Numbered from the stretch's first letter, positions 18,568 through 27,944 are shown. The stretch is 64,000 bases of DNA from JACVRW01 sp963739095 (GCA_963739095.1 CAVTZF010000016.1:186001-250000), one strand, 5' to 3'. The notes: a model not told the origin generated them from the letters alone. Numbers and translations: made by a program.

Positions 18568-19878
18568 ATGGTCGACCGCGTCCTCCGGCTCGAGCAAGCC
18601 GCAGCGCTGCTGCTCGCTGCGCTCGCTGGGGCGGCAGTCACGAGGCGTCCGGAGCTGGCGATTCCGGCGATCGGAGCGGCCGCTTTCGTGCTTGCGCTCG
18701 CCGTCCTGGGCGACCGGGCGCTCGCCTGGTTTGTGACCGTGGCAGCGGTACTGCCCTACTTCCAGCTCACGGTCGGGTTTGAGGACGAGCCGCGTCTGCC
18801 GTCGACGCTTCTCCCTGCGCTGCTATTTCTCGCCGCCGCGGGGCCGTTCGCATGGTCCGTCGCAACGAAGCGGGCCGAGCTGCCGCCGACGCGCGCCCAC
18901 CTCGTGATCGCGGCGGCCGCGGTGCTCGTCCTGCTGCTGAGCGTTGACGAGGCTGGCACTGAAGCGCTTACGACGTTCACCAGCGGCGGCTTCCTCGCCG
19001 GGCTCGCGACGTACGTATGCGCTCGCCGGTTCCCGCGCGCCGGCGACTGGTTGGCCCCCGCCGTGGTGGGGCTCGTGATCCTGCTGGGGTTTGGCGCGGT
19101 GGAGTTCAGCATGAATCCCGACGAGCGCATCGGCTGGTTCACGGGCTACCCCATCCTCTACGCCGGCCTTGTGGTGATGCTGCTGCCGCCGGCCCTTGTC
19201 TGGTCCTATCGCCGCTCGCGAGGGCTGGCCGCGGTCCTTGCGGGTGGATCGGTGCTGGCGGTCGTCTTGAGCGAGACGCGCAGCGCATGGCTCGCGATCG
19301 TGGTGATGCTGTTGGTGGCCGCGGCGCTGCTGATTCGCGCGCGTCGCGCGAGCGCCATCGGGCTGCTCGTCGTCGCCGTTGGCGCTGTGGCACTTGCGAT
19401 CGCGTTAAGCGGCGACCTGTCAGAGGTGGTGGCGAGGCGATTGTCCGCCGAGGACCTGGCTACCTCGTCGGTCACCCACCGTGAGTTCTCCTACGGATAC
19501 ACGCTGGACCGCTTCAAGGAGGAGCCGCTTTTCGGCCGCGGGGTGGCCGGGGCCCTCAAGCTGGACATCGAGAACAGGACGGGAATCACAGCCGCAGACA
19601 ATGGCTTCCTCTCGCTCGCGGGCGACTTGGGCGTGCTCGGCCTTCTGCTGGGACTGATACCCGTGGCCGCGGCTGTCGCGACGCTGATGCGGGCCTGGAC
19701 CGTGGGCGTGACCGATGCGGAACTGGCGCTCGCGCTCGGACTGGTCGGCATTATCGTGGTCACGCTCTTCTTCGATACGTACTACTGGCCTCAGTCCTCT
19801 GTCCTGATATACGCGGTCGCTGCGGTGCTGATGGCCTGTCGCCAGGCGGCTCGGGCCAGGCTAGTCGAGCAAATCTAA
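18568..19878 (+). CDS. O-antigen ligase/polymerase-like membrane protein (Wzy type)
   Basis: The 436-residue protein is very hydrophobic with about eleven or twelve membrane segments. It has a large periplasm-side loop containing SVTHREFSYGYTLDRFKEEPLFGRGVAG (about residues 298-326), typical of the Wzy_C/O-antigen ligase family. The family joins repeat units or transfers chains on the outer face of the membrane. A TAGCAT box (18554-18559) lies 8 bases before the ATG, suggesting its own leaderless promoter within the stop of the previous gene. A small GCAAA/TTTGC hairpin covers its own stop codon (19869-19884). Confidence 0.82.
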   Translation: MVDRVLRLEQAAALLLAALAGAAVTRRPELAIPAIGAAAFVLALAVLGDRALAWFVTVAAVLPYFQLTVGFEDEPRLPSTLLPALLFLAAAGPFAWSVATKRAELPPTRAHLVIAAAAVLVLLLSVDEAGTEALTTFTSGGFLAGLATYVCARRFPRAGDWLAPAVVGLVILLGFGAVEFSMNPDERIGWFTGYPILYAGLVVMLLPPALVWSYRRSRGLAAVLAGGSVLAVVLSETRSAWLAIVVMLLVAAALLIRARRASAIGLLVVAVGAVALAIALSGDLSEVVARRLSAEDLATSSVTHREFSYGYTLDRFKEEPLFGRGVAGALKLDIENRTGITAADNGFLSLAGDLGVLGLLLGLIPVAAAVATLMRAWTVGVTDAELALALGLVGIIVVTLFFDTYYWPQSSVLIYAVAAVLMACRQAARARLVEQI

Positions 19879-19943
19879 GTTTGCAGCTCGGCGCTGCCGA
19901 TCTAGGTCTGGTAGCGTCACGCGGACGAGCCCGCGGTTGCAGG

Positions 19944-20030
19944 GCTCTCACGAAAAAGGCACACCCGTCGTGAGGCGGGGTCGCAAAGCCAGGGGTCTTT
20001 CACGAGACAGCCCAGCAGCCGAAAGAGAGG
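19944..20030 (+). promoter_or_regulatory. Cyclic di-GMP-I (GEMM) riboswitch
   Basis: The region contains the three conserved blocks of GEMM-I: GGCACACC (19958-19965), GGTCGCAAAGCC (19979-19990) and a second hairpin GGTCT...AGACAGCC leading to GCAGCCGAA (ending near 20023). A hairpin CCCG...CGGG forms the first arm. The base at the ligand-discriminating G20 position (19959) is G, as in c-di-GMP-binding members and unlike the A of cGAMP-binding GEMM-Ib. CTCTC (19945-19949) can pair with GAGAG (20025-20029), which is part of the Shine-Dalgarno AGAGAGG of the next gene. Ligand binding should therefore hide the ribosome site (an OFF switch); this is inferred. Confidence 0.82.
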
Positions 20031-20036
20031 TCTTTC

Positions 20037-21347
20037 GTGTCGTCACGGGTTCGGTTTGTCATCAGCAGCGTGATGCTGGTGGCGTTCTCCGTAGTCGTCG
20101 GCGACCTGAACTCGCCCACCAGCTCCGAAGCCGCAAAGCTGCACGCCACCGCCGCAGAACGCTCGTGCCAGCCCGACGCCCGGACCGTCGGGCGCCTGCT
20201 GAAGGCCAGAGCCGCGCGCGTCGGTCGCAGCGCTAGGCGGAAGGCCCGTATCGCGCGGCGTCTCCACCGCCTCAACCGTCCCGGCCGCTCCGTTCGCAAT
20301 CGCCGTCAGGCTCGCCGGTACTCCGCGGCTGCCCGGAGTCTGCGGCGCGCCAGCCGGACCTGCCTCCGCAGCGCCAGGAAGACGAGCAGCGACGGTTCGC
20401 GCCGGATGATCGCATCTCCGGGCCGGCAGGCATTCAGGGTCGGACTGGTCACGAGCTACGCCAAGGATCTGGGCGAGATCGATTGGGTCACCGACGTGGG
20501 TGCGCGGCTGATGCGACACGAGTTCGAGCACGCGCCGGACGCCTGGGATGACTCGTTCTATCGGCGCACCGCTGAGCTGGGTATCACGGTCGTTCCGCTC
20601 ATCAATGCGACGACGGTTCCCGCCACGGAGGCCGCTCGGCAGGCGTTCGTCGAGCGGTTCAAAGCCCATGTCGTCCGCTACGGGCCAGGGGGAACCTTCT
20701 GGCGCGAGAACGCCCATCTGAGCTCAGCTCATGCTCCCAGAGTGTTCGAGGTGATGAACGAGCCGTACGTCTACTGGCAGGGCGGCCCTTACGACCCGTC
20801 CGGCTACGCTCAGCTCGTGAAGCAGACCGCCGAGGCGGTGCGTCCCGTCAACAACGAGGTGAAGCTCGCGCTGGCGGCGGCGACGACCTACTTCGGGCCA
20901 TCCGACGACGGCGCGGAATGGATCGGCGCCCTGTATGCCGCCGTGCCGAATCTGAACGACTACTTCGATGTCGTCGCAGCGCATCCGTACGGACACGATC
21001 CTGATTCGTGCGACGCGAGCTCCCGGTGGTGCTTCCGTCAAGTCGAGATCATCCGATCGCGCTTCGTTGCGAGAGGGGCTGCCGACAAGCGGATCTGGAT
21101 CACCGAGGTCGGAAACAACACCGGGGGCGCCCAGGCGCACTCAGAGGCCGAGCAGGCGGCGTACGTGACACGGTACGTCGAGCTGGCCAAGTCGTACGGG
21201 TATGTGGACGGCCTCCTCTATTACACGTACAGAGACTTCTGCACGGACGGCGCCGACAAGGAGTGCTGGTTCGGTGTGATCAGACGGGACGGGTCACGCA
21301 AGCCGGCCTTCGAGGCGCTGCGCCAGGCGGCGCTCACCAACCCGTGA
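20037..21347 (+). CDS. Secreted glycoside hydrolase (clan A, cellulase-like) under c-di-GMP riboswitch
   Basis: The 436-residue protein starts at GTG 20037, six bases after AGAGAGG. Residues 1-32 are a signal peptide. Residues about 48-118 are extraordinarily rich in Arg (RAARVGRSARRKARIARRL and similar). The catalytic domain follows (from about 130): FRVGLVTSY, the acid/base Glu in FEVMNEPYVYW near 240, HPYGHDPDSC near 315, and the nucleophile Glu in IWITEVGNNTGG near 360. Two Glu in a TIM barrel mark clan GH-A. It probably trims an extracellular polysaccharide, possibly the one made by this cluster. The Arg-rich segment may bind anionic glycan. Confidence 0.85.
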   Translation: MSSRVRFVISSVMLVAFSVVVGDLNSPTSSEAAKLHATAAERSCQPDARTVGRLLKARAARVGRSARRKARIARRLHRLNRPGRSVRNRRQARRYSAAARSLRRASRTCLRSARKTSSDGSRRMIASPGRQAFRVGLVTSYAKDLGEIDWVTDVGARLMRHEFEHAPDAWDDSFYRRTAELGITVVPLINATTVPATEAARQAFVERFKAHVVRYGPGGTFWRENAHLSSAHAPRVFEVMNEPYVYWQGGPYDPSGYAQLVKQTAEAVRPVNNEVKLALAAATTYFGPSDDGAEWIGALYAAVPNLNDYFDVVAAHPYGHDPDSCDASSRWCFRQVEIIRSRFVARGAADKRIWITEVGNNTGGAQAHSEAEQAAYVTRYVELAKSYGYVDGLLYYTYRDFCTDGADKECWFGVIRRDGSRKPAFEALRQAALTNP

Positions 21348-21359
21348 GGGCGCCGTGCG

Positions 21360-22922
21360 TCAGTCGAGCTCTGTGGATCGCACCGTAGCCCGGCGGCGCT
21401 TGCCTTCGCCGCCGTTCTCGGCGTACCCGCCGTAATACCGATGGTCCGCGCTGGGCTCGCGTACACCGGTGAGCACCAGCCCGAGCACCGGCCGCTCGCT
21501 CTGCTCCAGCACGCGGCGGGCGGCGGCCGCGCGGTCCCGGCGAGTTGAGAACGCGCGAGCGACCATGAGGACGCCGTCGACGTTGGGGAGATCGAGCAAG
21601 GCCCTTGTATCCGACACCGGAAGCAGCGGGGCGGCGTCCACGATCACCACGTCCGCCAGCGCGCGTGCCTCGTTCAGCAACTCGTGCATGCGCGTCGTGC
21701 GCAACAGGTCAGCGGGATTCGGAGGCGTCGGCCCGGTCGGCAGCAGTCGCAACGCTCCTCCCGGTATCGCATCCACGAGCACATCGGCGATCGGCTGCGA
21801 CGAAACGAGCGCGGTGGAGAGGCCTTGGGCCCCGTCGTCGAGCCCGAGCTGGCGGGCCGCCGCCGGGCGCCGCAGGTCCGCGTCGATCAGGATCACACGC
21901 TCTCCGCCCGAGATGAGAGCACGCGCGAGGTTCACGGCAACCGTCGTCTTCCCCTCACCGGCGTCGGCACTCGTCACGAGCAGGCAGCGGTGTCGGCCGC
22001 TGATGTCGAGGAAGCGGAGCCCTTCACGCAGCATCCGGTAGGGCTCGCCCTTCACGCCCGCGAGGTCGCCGTCCGACGGCGCGGGCACGGCGTCGCGTGG
22101 AATAGTCACGAGCACGCTCCACCCAAAAACGCGCTCGAAGTCCTCGGAGCTCTTGAGCCGGCGGTCGAGGAAGTCGGCCAGCAGGGCGGCGGCCGTGCCG
22201 AGCAGCAGTCCGAGTAGTCCGGCGAAGACGGCGTTTCTGAGCGGCTTCGGGGCGGACGGCGCGTCCGGAGGCGTTGCGCGCGCGACGATGTCGGCATTCC
22301 CGGTCTGGAGAGCCTCGAGCACGGTCAGCTGTTCGAGGCTGTCCTGAAGCCCCGCTCGCTCGTTTGTGTCCTCGCCCGGCAGAAGGTCGAGCTTCTGGCG
22401 TACGAGCGTTTCGGCGTCACGCACCTTCTGCCGGTCGAGCTCGCGCTGGTAGTCGATGTACTGGCGGGCGTAAGCGTTGGCGATGGCCGCCGCCTTGTCG
22501 GGATCGTCCGCCACCGCGGTGATCGTCACGACGTCGGAGTTTTCGTTGGGCTGGACGTCAATGGCCCCCGCGACGTCGGTGCCGGGGAAGCGTGCGTTGA
22601 CCGCATCCCTCACGCGCGCCGTGACGGCCGGTGACTCGATCACGGCGATCTTGGTGGAGGTCACGCGCTCCGGGTCAACCCCTCCCTCGAACAGGTCCGA
22701 GCCGAACAGCGTCCGCGCGAAGCCTGGATCGCGGAGAAGCAGCGACGACTCGGCCGTGTACTCCTTGTCAGAGGTAAGGGAAACGACGAGCGACGCGCAC
22801 ACGCACGCCACCACGACTCCGAGGATGAGCAGCCTGCGTTCCCAGAGCACCCGCAGGAAATCGACGGTTGTCCGTCGGCCACCCTCAGGTGGCCCCGCAA
22901 CCGTAGGGCCAGAACTCGCCAT
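21360..22922 (-). CDS. Polysaccharide co-polymerase fused to a BY tyrosine kinase (Wzz-Wze)
   Basis: The protein is 520 residues. The N-terminal half is a Wzz domain: a membrane segment near 28-48 (LLILGVVVACVCASLVV), a coiled periplasmic part, and a second membrane segment near 238-258. The C-terminal half is a bacterial tyrosine kinase with Walker A SADAGEGKTTVA near 320, Walker A' VILIDADLRRP near 345 and Walker B DVVIVDAAPLL near 430. It ends in a Tyr cluster (HRYYGGYAE) that could be the autophosphorylation site. It sets chain length and export of the polysaccharide. The fused form is the proteobacterial arrangement, yet the predicted phosphatase partner (15487-16311) is the PHP type found with split kinases. 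Confidence 0.88.
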   Translation of the reverse strand: MASSGPTVAGPPEGGRRTTVDFLRVLWERRLLILGVVVACVCASLVVSLTSDKEYTAESSLLLRDPGFARTLFGSDLFEGGVDPERVTSTKIAVIESPAVTARVRDAVNARFPGTDVAGAIDVQPNENSDVVTITAVADDPDKAAAIANAYARQYIDYQRELDRQKVRDAETLVRQKLDLLPGEDTNERAGLQDSLEQLTVLEALQTGNADIVARATPPDAPSAPKPLRNAVFAGLLGLLLGTAAALLADFLDRRLKSSEDFERVFGWSVLVTIPRDAVPAPSDGDLAGVKGEPYRMLREGLRFLDISGRHRCLLVTSADAGEGKTTVAVNLARALISGGERVILIDADLRRPAAARQLGLDDGAQGLSTALVSSQPIADVLVDAIPGGALRLLPTGPTPPNPADLLRTTRMHELLNEARALADVVIVDAAPLLPVSDTRALLDLPNVDGVLMVARAFSTRRDRAAAARRVLEQSERPVLGLVLTGVREPSADHRYYGGYAENGGEGKRRRATVRSTELD

Positions 22923-22999
22923 CAGGAACGCACGATAGCCGCTGATCACGTCGGTTGGGCCGCACGGAGCGGACCACCACCGCTGTTACAGTCGCGCCG

Positions 23000-24454
23000 G
23001 TGCCCGATGAGCTGAGCACGGGGCCAGCTACCGCGACCACGGGGCATGCAGTGCGTGACGTGGCAGTTCAGCTCGTCGCGCGAGCAGGCAACCTCATCCT
23101 CGGCGTGGTCGCGACGGCGGTGGTCGCGCGTGCACTCGGCGACGACGGCTTCGGGGAGTGGTCGACCCTCCTGGTGGTCGTGCAGATGGCGGGCTACCTC
23201 GCCGACCTCGGTGTGGAACAGGTGGCGGTCAGCCATGCCGCGAAGGACGGGCGCGAGCGCGATTGGATCGGGGCGCTCGTGAGCTTGCGGACGCTCATCT
23301 CGGTTCCGGCGCTCGTCGTCGCCGTGATCGTCGTGCTGTTACTCGGCTCGGATCAAATGATGGTCGTGAGCGGGCTGCTGCTCGCGGCGACGATCCTCAC
23401 AACGGGGCCCGCGTCCGCACGCGCCCTCCTTCAGCTGCGCGTACGCAACGACCTCAACATGATCGTAATCACGGTCAACAGCGTGCTCTGGACTGGCGCC
23501 GCGATCGTGCTCGCTGCGGAGGACGCGGGCATGGTCGCCTTCGCCGCCGCCTTCCTAGCTGTCAGCTGGGTCACCGTGGTTGTGCAGGTCGCGTTCGCCC
23601 GACGTGCGGGCCACATCAGCCTGAGAGGCGGCCGGGTGCTGTTGCGTCGACTGACGGTGGCCGGGATTCCCGTGGCCATTTCCGGCCTGCTCATCCTTTC
23701 CTACGCACGCATCGATCAGGTGCTCGTCTACGAGCTCGCCGGCGCCCGGGAGGCGGGCTTGTACGCGGCCGCATACCGCATTCTCGAGCAGTCGCATTTC
23801 ATCCCGATCGCCGTCGCCACCACCTTTCTGCCCATGGTCGCCGCCGCGCACGCCGCCGACATTGCGCGCGCGCGGCGGATGACGCAGCTCGTCATCAACT
23901 ATCTGGCGGTGGGGTCCTTTCCGGCAGTGGGCTTCACGCTCGTGGCGTCCGAGCAGATCATCGAGCTGCTGTTCGGGCATGCCTTCCTCCCGGCTGCGCC
24001 GGCACTGCCTGTCCTGATGGGGGCATTCGTCGTGATCTGCTTCGGATACTTGAGCGGAAACCTCGTGATCGTGCTCGGCATGCAGCGTCGCTTCCTGCGC
24101 TTCGCGGTGGTGGCGCTCGTATTCAACGTGGCGCTGAACATTGTCTTGATCCCGCCGTATGGGTTCCTTGCCGCCGCCTGGGTCACCCTCGCCACGGAGG
24201 TCGTGGTTGTCGGATTGACGATGAAGATGGTCATGCGGGAGCTCGGCCACGTACCGCAACTGGACCGGGTCGCGCGCACTGCATTGGCCACGGCGGGCAT
24301 GACGCTGGCGGTCTGGGGTGCGCGCGAGCTGGGGGCGCCAACCGGCGTCCTGCTGCTGGTGGCAAGCCTTGTCTACCCCCTGCTCGTGATCCTGCTGAAA
24401 GCGCTCACCTGGAGCGAGCTGCGGGAGCTCGCCGCACGGCGGCTACCCGGGTAG
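23000..24454 (+). CDS. Oligosaccharide flippase, Wzx type
   Basis: The 484-residue membrane protein has about 14 hydrophobic segments, with VRDVAVQLVARAGNLILGVVATAVVARALG at its start and a GEWSTLLVVVQ helix, as in the polysaccharide-transport/MATE-like family. It should flip the undecaprenyl-PP-linked repeat unit across the membrane. GTG 23000 is chosen; an upstream TTG (22955) would add a non-conserved 15-residue extension. It is divergent from the co-polymerase gene (77-base gap) and its 3' end overlaps the convergent glycosyltransferase by 12 bases. Confidence 0.88.
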   Translation: MPDELSTGPATATTGHAVRDVAVQLVARAGNLILGVVATAVVARALGDDGFGEWSTLLVVVQMAGYLADLGVEQVAVSHAAKDGRERDWIGALVSLRTLISVPALVVAVIVVLLLGSDQMMVVSGLLLAATILTTGPASARALLQLRVRNDLNMIVITVNSVLWTGAAIVLAAEDAGMVAFAAAFLAVSWVTVVVQVAFARRAGHISLRGGRVLLRRLTVAGIPVAISGLLILSYARIDQVLVYELAGAREAGLYAAAYRILEQSHFIPIAVATTFLPMVAAAHAADIARARRMTQLVINYLAVGSFPAVGFTLVASEQIIELLFGHAFLPAAPALPVLMGAFVVICFGYLSGNLVIVLGMQRRFLRFAVVALVFNVALNIVLIPPYGFLAAAWVTLATEVVVVGLTMKMVMRELGHVPQLDRVARTALATAGMTLAVWGARELGAPTGVLLLVASLVYPLLVILLKALTWSELRELAARRLPG

Positions 24455-25564
24455 CTCAGTGCGCCGTCGACTGAGCAGCTCGTGGAGCCATCCAGCGAGC
24501 CGCTCGGCCTGCGTCGAGGCGTCGTACTCTCGTCGCACTCGCTTGCGCGCGGCCTCGCCCAACGCGGCGCGTCGCGCGGGGTCGGCGGCGAGCTCCCGCA
24601 GCGCCGTCGCGAGCGCGTCGACGTCGCCGCGCGGCAAGACGACGCCGCTCTCGCCCACCACCTCGCTCACGGCGCCGACGTCGGTGGCGACCACGGGCAG
24701 ACCGGCGGCCATCGCCTCGATGACCACATTCGGGACCGCGTCCGCGAAGCTCGGAAGCGCAAATAGATCGGCCCGTTGGTAAAGCTGGCGGAGCGCCTCG
24801 GAGCGCGGTGTCACGCCATGGTGAACCCTGACGCGCTCGCCTCCCGGCCAGTCGTCGTTCGTCACGACATCGACCATGGCACCATCCACTCGTCCGGCTG
24901 CCTCGGTCAAGAGGCCGAGACCTTTCCGCTCGACGTCGTTCCCCACGAAGAGGATCCGCGTCGGCCCGGGAGGCCGGTGGGGGCGCGGCAGTGCCCACCA
25001 CGCCGTGTCCACCCCCGGGTGGATCACGGCCACGTGGTCGGGGTCGACGCCGTGCTCGCGAATCAATGCGTCACGGTTCCAGTGCGTCCAAGCCATGACG
25101 CCTGCGGCTCGGTGCAGCGCGCGCGTCTCCAGGCGTGCGACCCAGTCGGTCACGTGGGGGGTGAAGCGGTCACTCGGGTGATACCCGAGCGCCATGTACT
25201 GGCGCACGGTCGCATCTACGCTGAGGACGCACGGGAGTCGGCGCATCAGGCCCGTGCTCAGGCTGCCGCACGCCTGCGTGTGCACCATGGCTGCGTCTGC
25301 TTGAGCGCGGTGCGCGGCAAGCAGCCTTCGCGTCTCCCACGACCACCGCAGGCGCCAGCGCAGCAGGTGGAGATCCGCATCGCCGAGCCGACCGGAGCGG
25401 CGAAGGAGCCGGCCCGCGACCCGGCTGGGGGGAGGAACCATGGCCAGCATCACCTGGAAATCTGCCCGCTCCTGAAGCCTATCCGTGAGCTGGCTGAGTG
25501 CGCTCGTGTGGCCGAGAACTCCCTCGTTTACGACGAGCAACCGAATTGCACGAGGCATGCTCAC
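24443..25564 (-). CDS. Family 4 glycosyltransferase
   Basis: The 373-residue GT-B protein has an N-terminal half with VNEGVLGHTSALSQLTDRL near 12-30 and LSVDATVRQYMALG near 113. The C-terminal donor site has RILFVGNDVERKGLGLL near 200, LFALPSFADAVPNVVIEAMAAGLPVVATDVGA near 268-300 with the conserved EAMAAGLPVV, and a closing helix. The start is GTG 25564, overlapping the upstream glycosyltransferase stop (GTGA). It is the last gene of a leftward run from 32.7 kb and overlaps the flippase end by 12 bases. Confidence 0.86.
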   Translation of the reverse strand: MSMPRAIRLLVVNEGVLGHTSALSQLTDRLQERADFQVMLAMVPPPSRVAGRLLRRSGRLGDADLHLLRWRLRWSWETRRLLAAHRAQADAAMVHTQACGSLSTGLMRRLPCVLSVDATVRQYMALGYHPSDRFTPHVTDWVARLETRALHRAAGVMAWTHWNRDALIREHGVDPDHVAVIHPGVDTAWWALPRPHRPPGPTRILFVGNDVERKGLGLLTEAAGRVDGAMVDVVTNDDWPGGERVRVHHGVTPRSEALRQLYQRADLFALPSFADAVPNVVIEAMAAGLPVVATDVGAVSEVVGESGVVLPRGDVDALATALRELAADPARRAALGEAARKRVRREYDASTQAERLAGWLHELLSRRRTELPG

Positions 25565-26823
25565 TCGGCTCGCCGGTCCGGCACGGTGGCCTGTGAGGCC
25601 TGCAGGAACTCATCCATCCGCTCGAGGTAAGTCGGCAGGCGAAACGGCTGCACCGTGTCGAACGCCGTGGCAACACGGACCGCCGTCGCCGGCCCGTCCC
25701 GAATCGTTCGTGCGAGCGCGTCGGCACAGGCGCGGGCGTCGCCCGGCGGGAACAGCAGCGCGTCGCGCTCGTCGTGCAGCAGCTCGGGGATGCCGCCGAC
25801 GCGGGACGCCACCACGGGAACCTTCGCGAGCGCCGCCTCGATACAGATGAGCGGGGCGGGCTCCTCCCAGACCGACGGCACGACCACCGCATGGGCCTCG
25901 CCGAGCAAGGCGGCGAGCCCGGCCGTGTCGAGCTGGCCGCGCTCCTCCACGGCCGCGACGACGTCGAGCTCGCCGGCCAGCCGCCGGAGTGTGTCCAAGA
26001 AACGCGCGTCGCCGGAACCGGCCACGGCAAGCCGTGCGGGGATACCGTGGTCTCTGTGAAGGAGGGCGAGCGCCTCGTACGCCACTCGCGTGCCCTTGTG
26101 CTCGTCGATCCGCCCGATGTAGGCGATCAACGGGTCCGGGGCTGGGTCACGCATAAGCCCGACTAAGGCCTCCCCCTGGCGAGTGGCGGGATGGACGATC
26201 CGTTCCAGATACACCTCGGCGGTGCCCGGGACGCCGCTCAGCCGTCGCAGCGCTTCGCTGTTCCAGCACACCGCGATCGGGATACTCCGCGTTGTCTCGA
26301 GTCGTAGCGACGGAAGCCTGTTCAGCAGCCTCATGAGTCGCGCCCACAGGCCTCTTGCGCCCGTCTCGCCGGGCTCGAGGTGGCGCATGAACCGGTCCGA
26401 CTTATAGATCCGCCCGAACCAATGCTCGCAAACGCGATACGAGACCGGCACCCCGCTCGTCTCAAAGACACGAAGCGCTGCCTGTGGGATGTTCGCGCCG
26501 TTCCAGACGTAGACCAGCTCTGGATCGAATGAGTCCAGGGCTTGCCGGGCGGTCCGCACGGCCCGCAGGGCGTCTATGGGGGCGAGCAGCGACCGCACCC
26601 GGCCCGGGCCGACGAACGGCAGCCGGCGGACGACGCTGCGGTCGCCACTCGAGCCGCGACCCTCCGTAGAGGTGAGCACGAGCACGGGGTGTGTCTCCCG
26701 CAGGTGATCGACGACGGTCGCGCACTCGCGCTCGTAGCCCCCGTGGACGGCCGGCGGGAAGAGATTCGAGACCACGAGAATGCGAGCTCCCGTAGGCCCG
26801 CTCGCTGGCCGCCGCGGGCTCAC
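25561..26823 (-). CDS. Family 4 glycosyltransferase
   Basis: The 420-residue GT-B enzyme starts RILVVSNLFPPAVHGGYERECATVVDHL near 14-41, with the glycine-rich acceptor loop HGGYE. Its C-terminal half has LIAYIGRIDEHKGTRVAYEAL near 235 and a donor-site VVPSVWEEPAPLICIEAALAKVPVVASRVGGIPE near 320-352. The start GTG 26823 overlaps the restored end of the interrupted glycosyltransferase upstream (GTGA), supporting one translated operon. The acceptor and sugar are unknown. Confidence 0.86.
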   Translation of the reverse strand: MSPRRPASGPTGARILVVSNLFPPAVHGGYERECATVVDHLRETHPVLVLTSTEGRGSSGDRSVVRRLPFVGPGRVRSLLAPIDALRAVRTARQALDSFDPELVYVWNGANIPQAALRVFETSGVPVSYRVCEHWFGRIYKSDRFMRHLEPGETGARGLWARLMRLLNRLPSLRLETTRSIPIAVCWNSEALRRLSGVPGTAEVYLERIVHPATRQGEALVGLMRDPAPDPLIAYIGRIDEHKGTRVAYEALALLHRDHGIPARLAVAGSGDARFLDTLRRLAGELDVVAAVEERGQLDTAGLAALLGEAHAVVVPSVWEEPAPLICIEAALAKVPVVASRVGGIPELLHDERDALLFPPGDARACADALARTIRDGPATAVRVATAFDTVQPFRLPTYLERMDEFLQASQATVPDRRAE

Positions 26824-27944
26824 CGCGAGGCGCAGGCGCGAACCAACAGGTGCTCAGCCTGCGCGGCCACCACCCGGCGATCGAAGCGCTCGACGGCGCG
26901 GCGTCGGGCTAGGGCGCCTTCCCGCATGCGCCGGTCCTCGTCGTCGACGTAGTCCGCCGAGCCGCGCCGCGAGGGCGCCGGGATCGTTCTCGGGCACGAC
27001 GATGCCTCCGATGTCGTCCGTGAGGATGTCGGCCACTCCCTCGGCCCCGGTGGACAGTGAAGGCCGCTCGGCGAGCATGCCGAGGATCACCGCCCGCGGC
27101 GCGCCCTCGGTGGGGCTAGGGCAGAAGACGGACACGTCGAAGGCGCTGAGTACCTCGCCGACGGTCTGTCCCGGGGTCGGAATGATGTGAGCTCGTCCGC
27201 CGAGGGCACCGGCGCGTCGCCGCAGCTCCGATTCCGTTTCGCCCGCCCCTGCGAGGATCAGCTGGGTCGCTTCACCGGTGAGCGCGACGGCATCGATCAC
27301 AACGTCATTGCGCTTCTTAGGATGGAACCGGGAGATGCAGCCCACCACGAATGCCCGGTCGGCGATACCCAGATCGTGCCGGACCCGCCGGCGCCCGTCC
27401 GGGTCGAAGCGAATCTCGTCCGTACGCATCGCGTTCGGTACGACATGGATCCGCTCGGCTGGCGCGCCGACGTCGGCGAGCGACAGCCTTCGTGCCCGCA
27501 GAAACCGCCATCACGACCGCCGCCCTTCGCGCGGCGCGCACGAACATCATCCTCGGCAGCCCGCTGCGAAGCTCATGGGGCACGGGCCCCCACTCGGCCC
27601 AGGCGATCGTCCGACGGAGGCGAGCGGGCAGTCCGGCCGCGAGCAGCTGCTCCTTCTTGTAGTGCACGAGCAGAACGTCGTAGGGCCACTCGGCCTCGAG
27701 TGCGCTCGCGAGGCGCCTTACGCAAGGCCGGCCAGCGCACGGCAAGGTCGCGCCAGGACGAACGCGACAACTTGGGACCGAGGTCGAGTTGCCGGGCCTC
27801 GACCTTGGTGTCTCTCACGAGCGAGGTCTCGTTTGTCAGCATCACGGCCTCGTGGCCGCGCTCCACCAGCGCATCGAGTAGCTCGACGGCAGCGAATTCG
27901 GCTCCGCCGCGGGAGCTCGTCGTCATCACGGAGATGATCCTCAT
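26820..27944 (-). pseudogene. Family 4 glycosyltransferase, broken by three frame changes
   Basis: A full GT4 protein can be assembled from four segments. Residues from ATG 27944 (RIISVMTTSSRGGAEFAAVEL) run in one frame to about 27720. The frame containing DVLLVHYKKEQLLAAGL then takes over to about 27487. A third frame with HVVPNAMRTDEIRF, FVVGCISRFHPKKRNDVVID and PSPTEGAPRAVILGMLAERP runs to about 26960. A fourth, with DYVDDEDRRMREGALARR, ends at TGA 26820. The start overlaps the upstream stop by ATGA and the restored end overlaps the next GTG by GTGA. Every segment keeps normal codon bias, so sequencing or assembly errors are more likely than decay. Confidence 0.7.

Noticed and set aside
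19869..19884. A terminator after the polymerase gene (GCAAA-TCTAAG-TTTGC)
   Set aside because: The stem is only five base pairs and has no T-run; too weak to annotate separately.
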